From Isoetes taiwanensis (taxonomy: Eukaryota; Streptophyta; Lycopodiopsida; Isoetales; Isoetaceae): a stretch of DNA of 64,000 bases. The notes beneath the pieces were generated by a model. That model made no database searches and had not been told where the DNA came from. It saw only the letters and a program-made list of their open reading frames with translations. The position numbers and the translations under genes were made by a program. The stretch spans positions 1,242,001-1,306,000 of the forward strand of contig JAJEKV010000132.1 of assembly GCA_021234155.1 (NCBI GenBank), read 5' to 3'. Shown here piece after piece: positions 48,291 to 60,538 of this stretch. Within the stretch, counting starts at the first letter, position 1, and each line of letters starts with the position of its first letter.

Positions 48291-49139
48291 TCCTTCTAAA
48301 AGCTCGGTTATTATCACCATCATGAATGGGGTATACCACCACGCACGTCCTCAACTTCCACAAGTTCAGGTCGCGACTTCTGGCACCAATCGGACCACCT
48401 CGGTCAGCCTCACGGCTTACCAACTTTGGATTGCCAATGGCAAACAAGGTCCGCGTCCCGTTCTTCTAAGCCACCTCGCGCCTTCTCGAAGAATCACGCG
48501 CTATCAACCAGCTCCTGCCAATCAACCTCAGATGGATCAACAAGCACAGGAAGAAATTTTTCAGGCTCTTAATCCTCCAGTCCAACCGTCAAATTGGGTT
48601 GGTTTGGTTTCACGCCAAACCAGGGCATCACGTCCCTTAACCATTATTCCTAATGGCACGCAACCTGCCTTTGCAGTCGACACAATCCCTCATGTAGAGG
48701 ACAAAAGGTTCACTTTGCACTGACTTGGAAAAACTCATGCCTCATGTCATGCCTAAAATGCGCCAAAGCATTCTCCGCCAACCTCATGCAAGCCGCCGAA
48801 GGCCGCGACGTTGGCTAATGTTCATGCCACCACACCAGAGCTCAGCAAAGACAAGAAGCACCTTCCACATCTCAACCTCCACGCTCTCAGACATATCCAA
48901 ATATTGCTGCCGAGGTTGACCTTCTCAAAGAAGTTGCTGCTTCATTACCACGCACTCCAGTACCCGTGGATCCAGCAGATCCTTTTTCTCATGTGCCTCC
49001 TCGGAACTCCAAGAGGAGGCAAAAAAATCAAAATTCCCTTAAGTCCCTTAACAATTTTGAAACTATGTCCTGCTCTCAAGGACCAGTTACCACTCCCGAC
49101 CGTTTTGGTTGGGGCTGTCGCTACCTCTACACCCACGGT

Positions 49140-49566
49140 ACATGCCACGGTGGGCAATCAACAAGTCAACCATGTTCAAATTGACGGAGGTAGCGCTGTC
49201 AATCTCATCACGGACAAACTCTGCAAACAAATGGGCATCAAACAACTCTAGCGTGCCCCATATGACATCAAATTGGCTAATGGCCATATCACGAGACAAG
49301 GCGTCACACCTCTTCTTCACATCAACATTGGTGATCTCCGATTCCCCTTAGAATTTGGTGTTTGGAAGGCTGGAGAAGATCCAGGTGATTATGAAATGTT
49401 GGTTGGCCGACCTTTCCTCCGCCAGGCCAAGAGTATCCATTATTGGGCCACGGATCAGTTAGTCATCACAGATGGTCACCTCAATGCCACTATGGACTTG
49501 GAAACCGGTAAGATCATTTCGGTTGATAATGCTGAACCCTCTCGACGATTTCGAGGATGCCCGTAA
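49140..49566 (+). pseudogene. Ty3 aspartic protease remnant
   Basis: The frame reads VNHVQIDGGSAVNLITDKLC, where DGGS takes the place of the D[ST]G[AS] active site, as in many plant Ty3 elements. It continues with GHITRQGVTPLLHINIGDL and EMLVGRPFLRQAKSIHYWAT, the flap and ILGRxFL-like region. A stop (CTCTAG) near 49251 interrupts it. The enzyme would process the gag-pol polyprotein. Confidence 0.7.
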
Positions 49567-50164
49567 TATCTATCAAGTTCGTGCTCCACCCGCGAAGTCC
49601 GCCTCTATCATCCTACCCCCAATATGCCGATCCTTGGGGAGAAATGGCGACGCTTGATCGGGACGGTGCTGTGGCTGCCTTGCTTGACCCCTACGGCTCC
49701 TTGCAATCGTGATCCAACGTGTTGATCACTTTTCGATGCGGGAATTTCCTCCGTGATCCTGTTGATGTACACGCCGCCATGAAGCAACCTTTGCTTGATG
49801 ACAATCAGCAACCTCTCTTTTTCATCACGCAGAACGCCACTCATCCTGTCATGCTTCAACCTCTTGCTCATATTGTCAAAGACACGGAAGTCATCCCACA
49901 TATTCAAACTCCTGAAGTCGAGATTGTGGACGTGGGCAACAATCAGCCTGTCCGCATTGCTGCCAATCTTCCGACACCCTATCGTAACAGGGCCGTCACG
50001 CTCTTCAAAAAGTTCTAACACATTTTCGCCTGAAGCTACAGAGACCTTCGGGGGATCAACAAAACCTTGGGGGAACTCACCATTCCTACCAAATCCGATG
50101 CACGTCCAGTATAGCAACGACAAGCACCGCTCAACCCCACTACCGCGGATCGCTAAGCAAGGCC

Positions 50165-50735
50165 GAAATTGACAAACTCCTTGCTGCAGGTTTGATCTAT
50201 GAGGTCAAACATTCTGAATGGGTGAGCCCCATTGTCATTGCACTCAAACACAATGGAAAGATCCGTGTTTGCGTGGACTACTGGAAACTAAATCAGGCCA
50301 CAGAGCGTGATCATTTTCCACTTCCCTTCACAGACTAGGTTCTGGAAGAGGTCGCTGGACATGAGATGTACTCCTTCATGGATGGTTTTTCTGGCTACAA
50401 TCAGATCTCAATCAAAGAATCTGATCAACTCAAGACCACTTTCACTATCCCGTGGGGCACTTTTGCCTACAAGGTGGTACCTTTTGGATTATCAAACTCT
50501 CCATCAACGTTTCAACGCATAATGCTCTCAGTTTTTCATGATTTTATGAAGGAAAATCCCTTCTTGCAAATTTTTCAAGATGACTTCTCGCCCTCAGATT
50601 CCATGGCTGACCATTTGGATAAATTGGAACTTCGTCTTTTCGAAATGTGATGAGTCCCATTAGTCTCAATCCCGAAATGCACCTTTTGCGCCACTTCGGT
50701 GTTCTCGTTAGGACACGTTGTCGGCAAAGCAGCTT
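50165..50735 (+). pseudogene. Ty3 reverse transcriptase remnant
   Basis: The frame reads VSPIVIALKHNGKIRVCVDY, MYSFMDGFSGYNQISIKESD (catalytic Asp in FMDGFSGY), TFAYKVVPFGLSNSPSTFQR and FLQIFQDDF. The last is the YxDD box, here FQDD. Homology continues in other frames to about 50730 (SHxSLNPEMH, then VLVRT-like). Stops at 50336-50338 (FTD then TAG) and 50648 disable it. Thumb, RNase H and integrase are absent. Confidence 0.8.
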
Positions 50736-50739
50736 ACGC

Positions 50740-52685
50740 TTAGCTTGCTAGAACAGAGCGTGAATTCGCTACTTGCCGTGGTCTGCCTTCAGTGGGAAAG
50801 AAGCCCAAGCAGTTGAAGCCGGAAGATGTTTCGGAAAATGAATGGTTACAGGTTTGGAAGTGTCCACTTGAATGTGGGAAAATGAAGATCAAGGATGTCC
50901 AGCCAGGTTTCAGGGCTGAATTGACAGATTTGATTAACAAGGTATACCGTAAGAAGCCGGGTTAATCACGGTTCGAACTCAATTTGCAAGAGCTTTTCGC
51001 ATGGCAAAAGACACCAACAAGGCTCTTGCAAACCCAAAGGAGTATTTAGTGAACCGGGCTTCTTTTCGTTAGCACTTCGCATAAGGATTCCGTGAAGAAA
51101 AGGTCAAGGAAAAACCCCGCCAATACTTTTTTGAGAAGAACATTCGATTGTGATGGGCCGGTAAGAAAGCTCGTGTGGAAATGAAGGGTGAGGTCGTGAA
51201 CAGTGCTTATCAAAGTTGAAGAAGAGGTGGTGAGGGATGGAAGGCAACCGGCCGCCGGTTGTGTGTGCAAAGATTAATGATTCTCGTTCAGAAATACAAA
51301 TTCGTGATGTGACTTGCAACGAGATTTTGATGATGATGTCATATCGAAGATGTAAAATTTCCGCTATCTTGAAGACAGAGGAGGACTTGTTAAAGGGTCT
51401 TCTCCAGCAGACTGCTGAGCATGGATAAGGGCAAGTACAACTCTTTGGTTGATGAGGTTTCAATCACCGAACGAGACATAGCAAAATTTGATGTAAGTAT
51501 TGAAAAGTGGCATTCAAAAGCAACTCAAATTTCGCGGCTACGTATAATAAGAAATTTCGTGCCATCAACATCAACATGGGTATTTATAACTTTCCTCTAT
51601 CTTCTACTTCTGAAGCTTGTGTCTTGTGTGGCCTTGATTTTAGTGATGAATACACCATGCATGTTCAGCTGAAGTGCAGCCATAAGTGGCACTTAGCTTG
51701 CTTTTCGTCTGTGCTGGATAGCATGCAGTGTTTAGGTGCGGTGTTGTGATGAATCGCTGCTTTATGCACTTTTGGTTGAGCTTGGGCTTATGAGTGATCA
51801 GACAAGTGCTCATGAGGATGATGCTAGCCATGATGAGGAAGAGTCTGGGGAAGAAACAGAAACTGATGAACCCAAGAGTGGTAAGATCCATAAAAGAAAA
51901 TTTGTAATTGATGAAGAAGGTAGCAGCTCTGGACATGACAGTGTGCCTCAGAGGACAATGAAGAAACGCATGACGAGGAGTGCAAGAAAGAAAATACTTG
52001 AGAGTAAGTTTGTGCTTATTGACTTTGTGCTTATTGAGTGCTGGATTCTAATTGACTATGACAGATGCAGATGAAGCTAAGCAGAGCCCAAAGTCTCCCA
52101 AACATGTAGTAAATAAAGGTGAGTGTTTTCATATTGTGATGCTATTATTGTCTCATATTATGTTGATCTTGTTTGTTCTTCTTCAGCTGTGAAAGACATC
52201 AACATGCAATTCTTAATGGATGGACTATGTGCTGATGAAGGTGAAGAAGCTTTTGGCAGTCCACTCAGTAGCAAATCCAAAGGTATTGTATGTTTGACCT
52301 TCATTACTTATATAGTTAAGCTGCTGACTTTGAATCTTTCTCTTCAAAGTTGTTTCAGTAGCAGCAGACCTTAAGGAGCCAACAATTATGCCAAGAAACC
52401 TGATGAAGGATTTGCCTGGTGCTGATGTTCATGTTGCTGATGTTCATGATGGAGCTGATGTTCATGATGCTGGTGCTGAAATGTTGAACATTGGTAAGTC
52501 ACAGAACATGTGGTTGCTGGTTGTTTGATTATGTTTTCTGATGTGTTTCCTTTTTTATATCAGTTAAAAGCAACGACATTGTCCAAAAGGAAGATGTTAT
52601 TTCTTCTCCAGACAATGAGGAGGAAAATGGACTGACTCTTGCAGAGGCATATATGCTGCAAAGGTTTAAAAAAGAAAAAAATTAA
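50740..52685 (+). pseudogene. Multi-exon gene with RING-like zinc finger, unknown family, decayed
   Basis: Pieces in order: EFATCRGLPSVGKKPKQLKP then VWKCPLECGKMKIKDVQPGF up to a donor AACAAG/GTATAC at 50941; AFRMAKDTNKALANPKEYLV then REEKVKEKPRQYFFEKN, with in-frame stops at about 51070-51150; NDSRSEIQIRDVTCNEILMM; a zinc finger CVLCGLDFSDEYTMH-VQLKCSHKWHLACF followed by CL and, one frame on, RCC, which fits a RING-type C-x2-C...C-x-H-x2-H-x2-C...C-x2-C layout; then an acidic Ser-rich region with a basic patch (KRKFVIDEEGSSSG, RTMKKRMTRSARKK) and short acidic exons to 52685. I do not recognise the protein. It is convergent with the minus-strand gene ending at 53289. Several frameshifts and stops mark it as a pseudogene, although some exons may still be intact. 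Confidence 0.5.
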
Positions 52686-52979
52686 GTTGTATCTTCTGAC
52701 TGTGGGAACTTCTAATCTTCTAATATGCTATCATACCTATGAAGTGATTTAAGTTATTGAAGATGGGATGCAATTTTGTCTGCTAAGCATCCTCCAATTT
52801 TGTACTTGGTTCAATTTTGTATACGGGTTACTGAATCAATATATTTATATATCCACCTTGTTGATGTTATGTGAGATCATTGATGTTATGGCTGAAAATT
52901 AAATTTAAGATCATTGGATCGATTCTGATACCATACCATTGAAGTGGATAATCATAGACTTAGATGACCATTTTGATTA

Positions 52980-53130
52980 GTTTTATTTTGATTAACCAAT
53001 GATATTAACCAATGATATTAACTCATTTGCATTAACCATTTGCATTAACCAATGGTTTTATTAACCAATGGTTTGCACCCATTAACATTAACCAATGGTT
53101 TGAACCCATTTGCATTAACCAATGGTTTTA
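52980..53130 (+). repeat. Short-period repeat of ATTAACCAATGGTTT
   Basis: Phrases ATTAACCAATG, GTTTTATTAACC and CATTTGCATTAACC recur eight or so times in about 150 bp. The repeat lies in the gap between the two convergent genes. Confidence 0.8.
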
Positions 53131-53244
53131 TTTTGTTCTTGGCATTTACAAGTTTAAATTGTCAATGAAATTGTTGGAATGAAATTGTCAATTGTATGGT
53201 TTTATTGTTAATTGAGTTGGTCACTTGTCTAATCTTTTGGTTAT

Positions 53245-53620
53245 TTTAGACTTGGATGACTTGGCTGCCACCTTGCCTGCTGACTTGGCTACTGATTTGC
53301 CTGCCACTTTGTCTGCTGACTTGTCTGTTGACTTGTCTGGCGACTTGGTCGTTGACTAAAGTGCCACCTTGCCTGTGACTTGGCTCTTGATTTGCTCGCC
53401 ACTTTGTCTGTACGACTTGTTCGTTGACTTGTCGGTGACTTGGTTTGTTGACTTATCTTGCTCTTGACTTGGCTACTGATTTGCTCCGCGCCACTTTGTC
53501 TGGCTGACTTGTTCGTTGACTTACCTGCTGACTTGGTGTTGACTTGACTTGGCCCACCTTGCCCTGTGACTTGGCTCTTGAGGTTGTCTGTTGACTTACC
53601 TGTTGTTTTGTCTGCTGGAT
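53245..53620. repeat. Degenerate minisatellite in the 3' end of the transposase-like gene
   Basis: Units of about 45-60 bp built from GACTTGGCT, GATTTGC, CCACTTTGTCTG and TGACTTG repeat with variation. On the minus strand they encode Ser/Thr/Gln/Lys-rich repeats (SQQTSQQTKWQ, DKVASKSRAKSQAR). The array probably arose by expansion within the last exon. Confidence 0.85.
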
Positions 53621-56460
53621 TGCTGCTGCTAGCAACATCACATTGTGGTAATATATGTGAGCAAGTATGCAAACTTTCAAGTATGTTTTCATGGACATCA
53701 GCTTCCAATTCAAACATATTACATCCCACATCTTTCATTTCAAAATTGCATGAAACAACTAGGTGGCTATAAACACTGCAGTCTGGCTCATATTCAAGCA
53801 GCTCATATTTGTTGTCTCCTACCAGTTTATAAAACTTGCCTGTCACAACGACTTCCCTCCTCCCAAATTTTTGGCCCCATGGGTCTTTGTAGGCCTTCTC
53901 TACAACATGCTTAGGTATAGTGCACTTTAAGATGTAGAAGTCAACCTTTTCTTTGTTGTCTGCTGGAGCAACCACTGCAAAGTTCTCCCCTACATCAATA
54001 ATATCTGATTTCCACTCAGCATCCCCCTCACAGACTGGCCCATCCACAACTGCAGTATCATCTTGTATCCCTGGTCTTAATTCAAAAAGTCCAAATACCT
54101 ATTCTATCTTTTGTTTATGCACTTACAGTACTTATCCAACCAACAATCATGACAAAAGCACGAGTAATTCATATGTGCAACTTGAGTAGCATCCTTGGAG
54201 TTTACTGGCCTGATGCTATGGAATTTACTAGACCCTGATAAAGTAGCACAGTCAAACTGCTCAACTCTGCTTACTTCATCAATCTTTATCTCCCAAAAGT
54301 ACCTAAAAACAATTAATAGTTTGTTACGCTTAGTAATGTTTACCACAAGCAAAGACAGGGTACAAGTTGGTAATAAAAAGACTGCATAAATAGCCTTCAT
54401 TAACATATGCGGTACCTATGTTTGTCGAGAATCTTTGAAGTGCTCCGCGAGAATTGAACAACGTCTCGGGCATTTCTTAAAAGGTTTGGAATTTCTTTTC
54501 AACATTTCATGGGTGAGTGCTCTCTTCGAGCGGCCTTTGCCCCATCATGCTCCCCCGCAAGGTAACAAACAACTATCTTTAATGTTTTGCGATTCCAGCC
54601 TTAATGAGACATTGGAATTTACCTTTTCCATGATATGATGCAAAGTAGTTCCAAAGAATTGAATGCCCGATACCTTATAAAATCTACCAAGAAAATAGAA
54701 ATTTCTTGCACCCTTGAACTGAGATGAGCAGCCATCTGACCACATTATATGGTTGTTGTATTTGACTTCCTTTGTTGGCCAAGTAATCGGCATGCTTGTT
54801 AAGGCAAGGCACGGACAAACAAGGTGTCATGCTCCCTATCATCCGGAAATGTAAAAGTGTGTCTCCTTGATGATATTCCTATCACCTTTGCATAATGAAT
54901 TATCCTCCACCTCTTTTGCGGTTGCATGCCTATAAGTGATGTGCACAAGTATTGTGCATTGGTCATTTCTCCAATGTAAGCTTTGGATTTCTTGTTGTAT
55001 CTTGAAGGTATAGTTTTCAAAAAATCAATGATGATACCATCATGTTTTTTCTGAAAGTGCCTAAACAATCTCTCAATTGTTTTGCACTCGCCATCTAGCC
55101 TCATAATTATGGGGAATGAATTCCGGTTAAAATATTTTTAGCATATGACATCACATCTCTTTGTTGAATTAAATCTTGTATACCAAATTCACAAATGTGC
55201 TTTGGAACCACCTTTGTCCCACCTTTGCCATCGGGGTTCTTTTGTGATTCATAAACCTAAAAGCAAAGCAATGATTAGTTTAATAAATCACAAAATCAGA
55301 AAGGAAATGCACATCACCCACCCTATCAAAAGTTTTCCAATCTACTAAATGCCCCGCCTTTGCTTAATTCTTTTGGACACATAGGTAACTTAGATGGGCC
55401 ATAAAATACGATTGCATTTCAAAGAACATGCAATTATGAGTATACCACTCATCTGCAATGTCCTTGAACATACAATTGACCTCCACAAATCACTTGAAGA
55501 TTTGTAGGTCTTAGTATTAGCTTCACACTTTGCTCCAAAGACCACAAACGTAACAAGTACAACTACAATCCAAGACATGAATCTTTTTGTATCCAACCTA
55601 ATCTTGTTCGCTTGTCTAACATAATCTAGTCTCATATGATACACACAACAACAAGTCTCCACGCCCTTTACTTTTCGAACAAATGGAGGTTTCAAGGCAA
55701 TTAAAAGCCGAGAATGAAACTTCTCGAATTTTGGATATTCTTTTTTCAAAAACTAGCATAAAAAAGAACACTTGCATTAAAAGTAACAAGCACATTAGTA
55801 TTGTAAACAAATGAATTATAAATTTAAAAGAATAAAACCAACCTCGCTTTCTTCCAGAAGTGTAGAGCATGCATTATCTTCTTTCCTTTGCCAAGCCTAA
55901 TCTTAATAACATGTTTCTTGCATGGTGACACTTTCTCTGATGAGTCCAAAAATCAATTACTAATTTACGCTTTTTTTACGCTTAGTTTATCGATCTGGTT
56001 TTTTTTTTGAACATTGACCATGGGCCATCACCAATTTCTGCTATTTTTCTCCTCTGAACTGCTGTTGTCACATATCTTCTATTCAAGTTTAGGCACTTGG
56101 AAGTTCCCAAACAATTAGTGCCTGGGACAACAGCATATACCATGGCTGAGGTCCTTGGCAGTAAGTACATCAGTAGATCCGCATGCTTATGGTTTGCAAG
56201 AGAATTCTTGAGGTTGTTAACTATCTTTCTCATTGTGTCTACTTCTTTCAATTTTAACATTTCAAATTCTGGCAGCAACTTAGCAGCACCTTGAAGAACT
56301 TCTTTCCTCTCATTCTTTGAAACTTTATGACATACCTCATTAGCATGGTCTGCAATCAACCTCGACAGTTGTTGTTTTCTTCTCTTACTGAAAACATTCT
56401 CTTCTAATTCTTTGTCCTCTTCCTTCAATTCGGCTTCCCTTGCTCTCTTTCTTGCTCTCT
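53289..56460 (-). pseudogene. Transposase-like multi-exon gene with SDGCSSQFK motif, decayed
   Basis: Minus-strand pieces in order: a charged helical part (56428-55982; KRRKQQLSRLIADHANEVCH); a Cys-rich part (55800-55500; VKGVETCCCVYHMRLDYVR); TMRLDGECKTIERLFRHFQK-type sequence with MQPQKRWRIIHYAKV (55104-54799); MWSDGCSSQFKGARNFYFLG then SGIQFFGT (54793-54623, ending at a donor AAG/GTAAAT); HDGAKAARRE (about 54560); YFWEIKIDEVSRVEQFDC with HSIRPVNS and SCFCHDCWL (about 54300-54104); and a C-terminal domain with VAPADNKEKVDFYILKC, KDPWGQKFGRREVVVTGKFY and ELLEYEPDCSVYSHLV (54047-53600). D-G-C-x2-Q-[FY]-K followed by FG...HDGA is the layout I associate with uncharacterised DDE-type proteins of seedless plants, conifers and animals. 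Frameshifts (near 54796 and 54510) and a doubtful acceptor suggest a dead copy. Confidence 0.5.
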
Positions 56461-56513
56461 GCTGCCTTCTCTTTTACTTGCGATTTTTTTCTGTGAGTAA
56501 CAAACTATCTTCT

Positions 56514-56764
56514 ATCTGTGTTTCATATTCTGCAAATAGTAAACAATACTGAGAATGAAACACTACATATGAAATAAATTAAGCACTACATAAAACAGAT
56601 TGCTTAAAAAAAACTGCACATGAAAGAATGTACCTGCTTCAATCTGTGTTTCATATTCTGCAAATAGTAAACAATACTCAGAATAAAGCACTACATATGA
56701 AATAAATTAAGCACTACATAAAACAGACTGCCTAAAAAAAAACTGCACATGAAAGAATGTACAC
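56514..56764 (+). repeat. 128-bp tandem duplication
   Basis: ATCTGTGTTTCATATTCTGC through ACATGAAAGAATGTAC occurs at 56514-56636 and again at 56642-56764, nearly identical. It lies at the 5' end of the minus-strand transposase-like gene, perhaps in an intron. Confidence 0.9.
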
Positions 56765-56879
56765 ACTTCCATCGAAGTCCTGCATGTGCTGATTTTGGAT
56801 GTCATGTACATAATCAACACAAGTATCATCATATGTAGGAACGTTTGTATCCTCCACTTCTTCGCAAATTAGGAAACGT

Positions 56880-57640
56880 AAATTCAAGAATCAAAATAAA
56901 ATTCCCATGGCATCTTTGAAGAGCTGATTACCAGCGAGAGCATTCATAGACAAAAGATTGTTGTATAGGGCCGAGTACATGGAGTCGCCCCATAGACAAA
57001 AGATTGTTGTATAGGCTTTGAGCAATCTTGGAAGCCGGGCGACCACATAGCTCCTTGAATTGGTGGGACTGCTCTTCAAGATTATGCAAAGCGAGAATAG
57101 ATTGTTTGGATCAAACAAGATCCATTCCTTGCAATGGCCAAACGAAGAGATCCGCCAATTACCAAGCATTGGAAGAATTCGGAAAAGAAAAAAAAGAAAT
57201 GCATTTTCCCAAAACAAAAACATTCCTTGGGAAATTTGCCCGCCAATTCCAAATTCCAAACACCATCCAAGCGGCTACATACCGTGGATCACGACATGGA
57301 CAACAAAATCCGCCGATCTTCCCCGAATTGGTTACGGATCGAAATGCTCCCGGAGGTTGGAAAATTTTGGCGGGGCGGGAAAAACAAAAAATCTGCCGAA
57401 AACGCCACGATGAAGGACGGTCAGCACCCGTTAATCACCCTATGTCGCGACATGCTGAATTGTACACCACCAATAAAAAAACACCCTTCTTGGCATTGAA
57501 GGATTCGATGTTTTTGCAGCGCCCAACAAATCAGCCTACGAATATTCAGAGGCTAATCCTTGCAAGTCACACTGAAATTACAATGATCATGGCATATGCT
57601 TCAACTACAACACAAAAAAAGATTCAGTGCTAGACAAATT
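56880..57640. other. Overlapping open frames of uncertain meaning
   Basis: Open frames occur on both strands, the longest being 201 codons on plus (57028-57633). A 25-bp phrase (CATAGACAAAAGATTGTTGT plus ATAGG) occurs twice, near 56947 and 56991. The sequence is polar and unrecognised. The block may belong to the upstream part of the transposase-like element. Confidence 0.2.
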
Positions 57641-60335
57641 AAAAGTATTGCATCTCAATTATATAAATATCAATATTGATGAAGATGCACAATTCAAAAT
57701 AGATGGCATGGCTTACCCTGTCAACCAAGCAGCAAAAAAATAAGTCCAATGCTATTCACAGTTGAGCTTGGCAAACACCTCCAGATAATCCAAGCTACAG
57801 AATTAATGCTTCCAAGTAAAGCTCGGCAAAAGCTTGTATGGTGGTTTCATAATTCAGTTGCAGGGTCTTGTAATAAAAACAGATGCATTACAACATGGTC
57901 TGCAAACAAAGTGCAATTTGCTTGTACTGGAGACAGATGCCCTGCAATATAGTCTGCAAACAAAGTGCAGTTTATGATCCAAACATCGATCAAATTTATT
58001 ATCGAGTATCTATGAATATAAAACTAGTTAAACAACTCATTATCTAACAAGTTCTAGCAGTATGATAGAATAACTAATTTAACGTTGACTGACGGACAAA
58101 ATTGAAGAACTATATCTTCATGATACGATTATAAGTGGCTTTTTCTGTTAGATGCATGCTATTAGGTTAGAAATGATAGAAACATGTCTTGCTAAGCTTC
58201 AAAACCCCTAATTCTAAAACCTTGGAGAACACAACTACGGTGCCCCTGCTCGTACCATTCTCCTGCCTTGGCTTATATCCGAAACACATGTTGGCTATAT
58301 GAATGAACAATGCATAAAAGACACATAAACCCAATTTTCTAAGCATATGGTGCGGCTATTGATGTCAGCTTCTACAATCCTCTGCTTTGTGCAAACTCGC
58401 TTATCAATTCAGAAACTTCTACAGGGAAGGAAGTACATTTAAATAGAAGTACTTTTCTTATTGTCTACAATCTATGAGTCAGAAAATTATTTGAAGGATC
58501 TGTGAACAAGAAAACATCCCAGATCTAAACTGAAAAAGATCTTATCATGGTAACAACTTGAATCCAAGTTTGCCAGCAAATACCTTACAAAAAGAAGGCA
58601 ATTAAATTTCACCTTATATGTTTGCTTCAAAACATAAGCTCGAGGACAAATGACTGAAATTTTTAGTGTGGTTTAAAAAACTGATAAGCTGAGGTTAAAT
58701 ATGGTATTTTATGCTGGCATGCATATAAACAAGTCTACCTGAAGCAGATGCATCAGAAACGAATTGCAGCTTCACCATCAAGTCTTTTACCCCAAATAAA
58801 AAGTGCAAGAACGGCCCTCAACAAAAATGCCTGGCAAAAATACTAAATCCCGAATGGTAAGCATGTTGAGATTTAGATTATTGCTTGCTCACAAAGAAAG
58901 AAAAATATGACATAGTTACCTGCTGAAGATCTCTAAGAATTTGCCCTGTAGTAAGCCCAACGACTCCACAATTTTGCCAAGCACAAATGCTCCAAAAAAT
59001 CCAATCTTCTATAGCAAAGTTTTAAGGTGGAAAATCCATCAAGTAGGGAGCGCCAAACTCTATCAAATCTGCATGCAATAGCACAAACAACTGGAAACCT
59101 GAGCATGATTTATACTACCAATGTTAATTTTTTCGCACACGCAGTCCCCAGGAAATTCACCTAGATTTTTATTAACCTCGTCAAGCTTCTTTTCACGATC
59201 TCGCAGAGCAGACTTAGAGGATCAACGTATCTATAAACCAAAGAAAGCGTACGTAAACTGTTTGCTCCAAAATTTTCTGTATGTTTTCTTGATATCTCCT
59301 TCACTCCCACGACATCTGACATTCTTTCATATATAACAATATCCGTGCCTTGAAAACATCTATATTCTCAAGCTTTCAATAGCAAGAAACATCTGTATTT
59401 CAAGCTTTCGACTTCTATCTCCATTAAATTTGACTACTGCATCTAGCTCTCCTCAAACTATTGCAGTGTCGTTCGCCACGCCTGCGAAGGAATGGGCTGG
59501 ATGACCGAGAGTTTACAGGCAGCAGGCAGTTTGGAGCAGTCACCAGCATATGCTAGGCATATGCCGGCATATACCTGGATATGCCCATATACCCACATAA
59601 ACGAGGGTTTGCCCCCTAGGGGCAACCCAAAAAGAAGAGGGAATAAAGGCAAACATCACTTGCAGGACAGCGGGCAATATAAAGTATGCAAAAAGAACAT
59701 CTGCTAGGTGTTCTGGTGGCTATGGTATAAGAAAAACCTGATAAATTTAAGATCTAGCCCAATTGTTAACCCTCTTAGATGCTATGGCTACTTAAAGGGG
59801 TATGAAAATGTTGGGGAGTTGAAGGGCCTTCCACCACTAAGGCTCATGTTGTTCTGCATTTTTGTTTCCAATAAATGTTGATGTACTTTATGCAATCAAG
59901 ATAACAAATTTTGCCCATGTGATCTGTACTGGCTGCAAGTGATGACTACGTTTAGCTTTACATGAAGAGACCACCTCAAGAAAGTTGGGATTTATACTGC
60001 TTAAGTTTATATGCTAGATTGTGTGAACCATGAACGATGCTTGCAAAAATTGGTGGACTATGAGTGACTATTGTGTGAGATTTGTGCTAATATATACAAC
60101 TAGGCTTGGTTTTCTAAAATTTTATAAAATAAAATAAGGAAGGTTGTTGAATAGGACAACAAGAAGAATTCAGGCACACCTCCCAAGATTGTTGAATAGG
60201 ACAACAACGCACACATCATGAAACATAGTTGGAATCATAATTGTACAAGGGCAAAATTGACATTCATTTCACATTTGACATTTTTGATGAGACCATTGCA
60301 TTCGATATAAGATTTATAGAGATTTCTATTATCTC
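57640..60335. other. Intergenic DNA, nothing coding recognised
   Basis: The stretch is AT-rich without a conserved motif. It contains GGGTTTGCCCCCTAGGGGCA with CCC at 59604-59627, a hairpin that recurs at 32116-32137, and a GGCATATGCCGGCATATACC palindrome-like run near 59556-59575. Confidence 0.5.
59604..59627. repeat. GGGTTTGCCCC / GGGGCAACCC hairpin
   Basis: The stem GGGTTTGCCCC, loop CTA and GGGGCAACCC are followed by AAAAA. A closely related hairpin, GGGTTGCCCTACGGGCAACC followed by CAAAAAA, is at 32116-32137. Two unlinked copies with different stem bases suggest a family, not a transcription terminator. Confidence 0.7.
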
Positions 60336-60339
60336 CGGT

Positions 60340-60538
60340 CATTATGCTAATACAATTAATGCTAGCATAAGTGCACATGTTAAGTCATAATGTCAATATG
60401 TTTCAACCCTCAATATGTCTCAACCCAGTCACATTATGCTAACACAATTAATGCTAGCATAAGTGCAAATGTTAAGTCGTAATGTCAATATGTTTCAACC
60501 CTCAATATGTCTCAAAACAGTCATTAATGCTAACACAA
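60340..60538 (+). repeat. 92-bp tandem duplication, 2.2 copies
   Basis: CATTATGCTAATACAATTAA through CTCAACCCAGT is repeated from 60432 with a few changes, and a partial third copy starts at about 60522. Confidence 0.9.

Larger units (their letters stand above)
46185..50735 (+). mobile_element. Ty3/gypsy LTR retrotransposon, decayed and 3'-truncated
   Basis: Coding order is gag (about 47013-48290), aspartic protease (about 49150-49560), reverse transcriptase (about 50180-50730), which is the Ty3 order so far as it goes. RNase H, integrase and a 3' LTR are missing; unrelated sequence begins near 50735. The upstream region 46185 to about 46700 starts TGTTAGTCCTG, has a TATATATATGAG box near 46518 and T-rich sequence, and may be the 5' LTR, although no second LTR is available to prove it. 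Confidence 0.75.

Noticed and set aside
57028-57633. 201-codon plus-strand frame as a gene
   Set aside because: Three frames on two strands are open over the same stretch and the peptide is polar with no recognisable motif.
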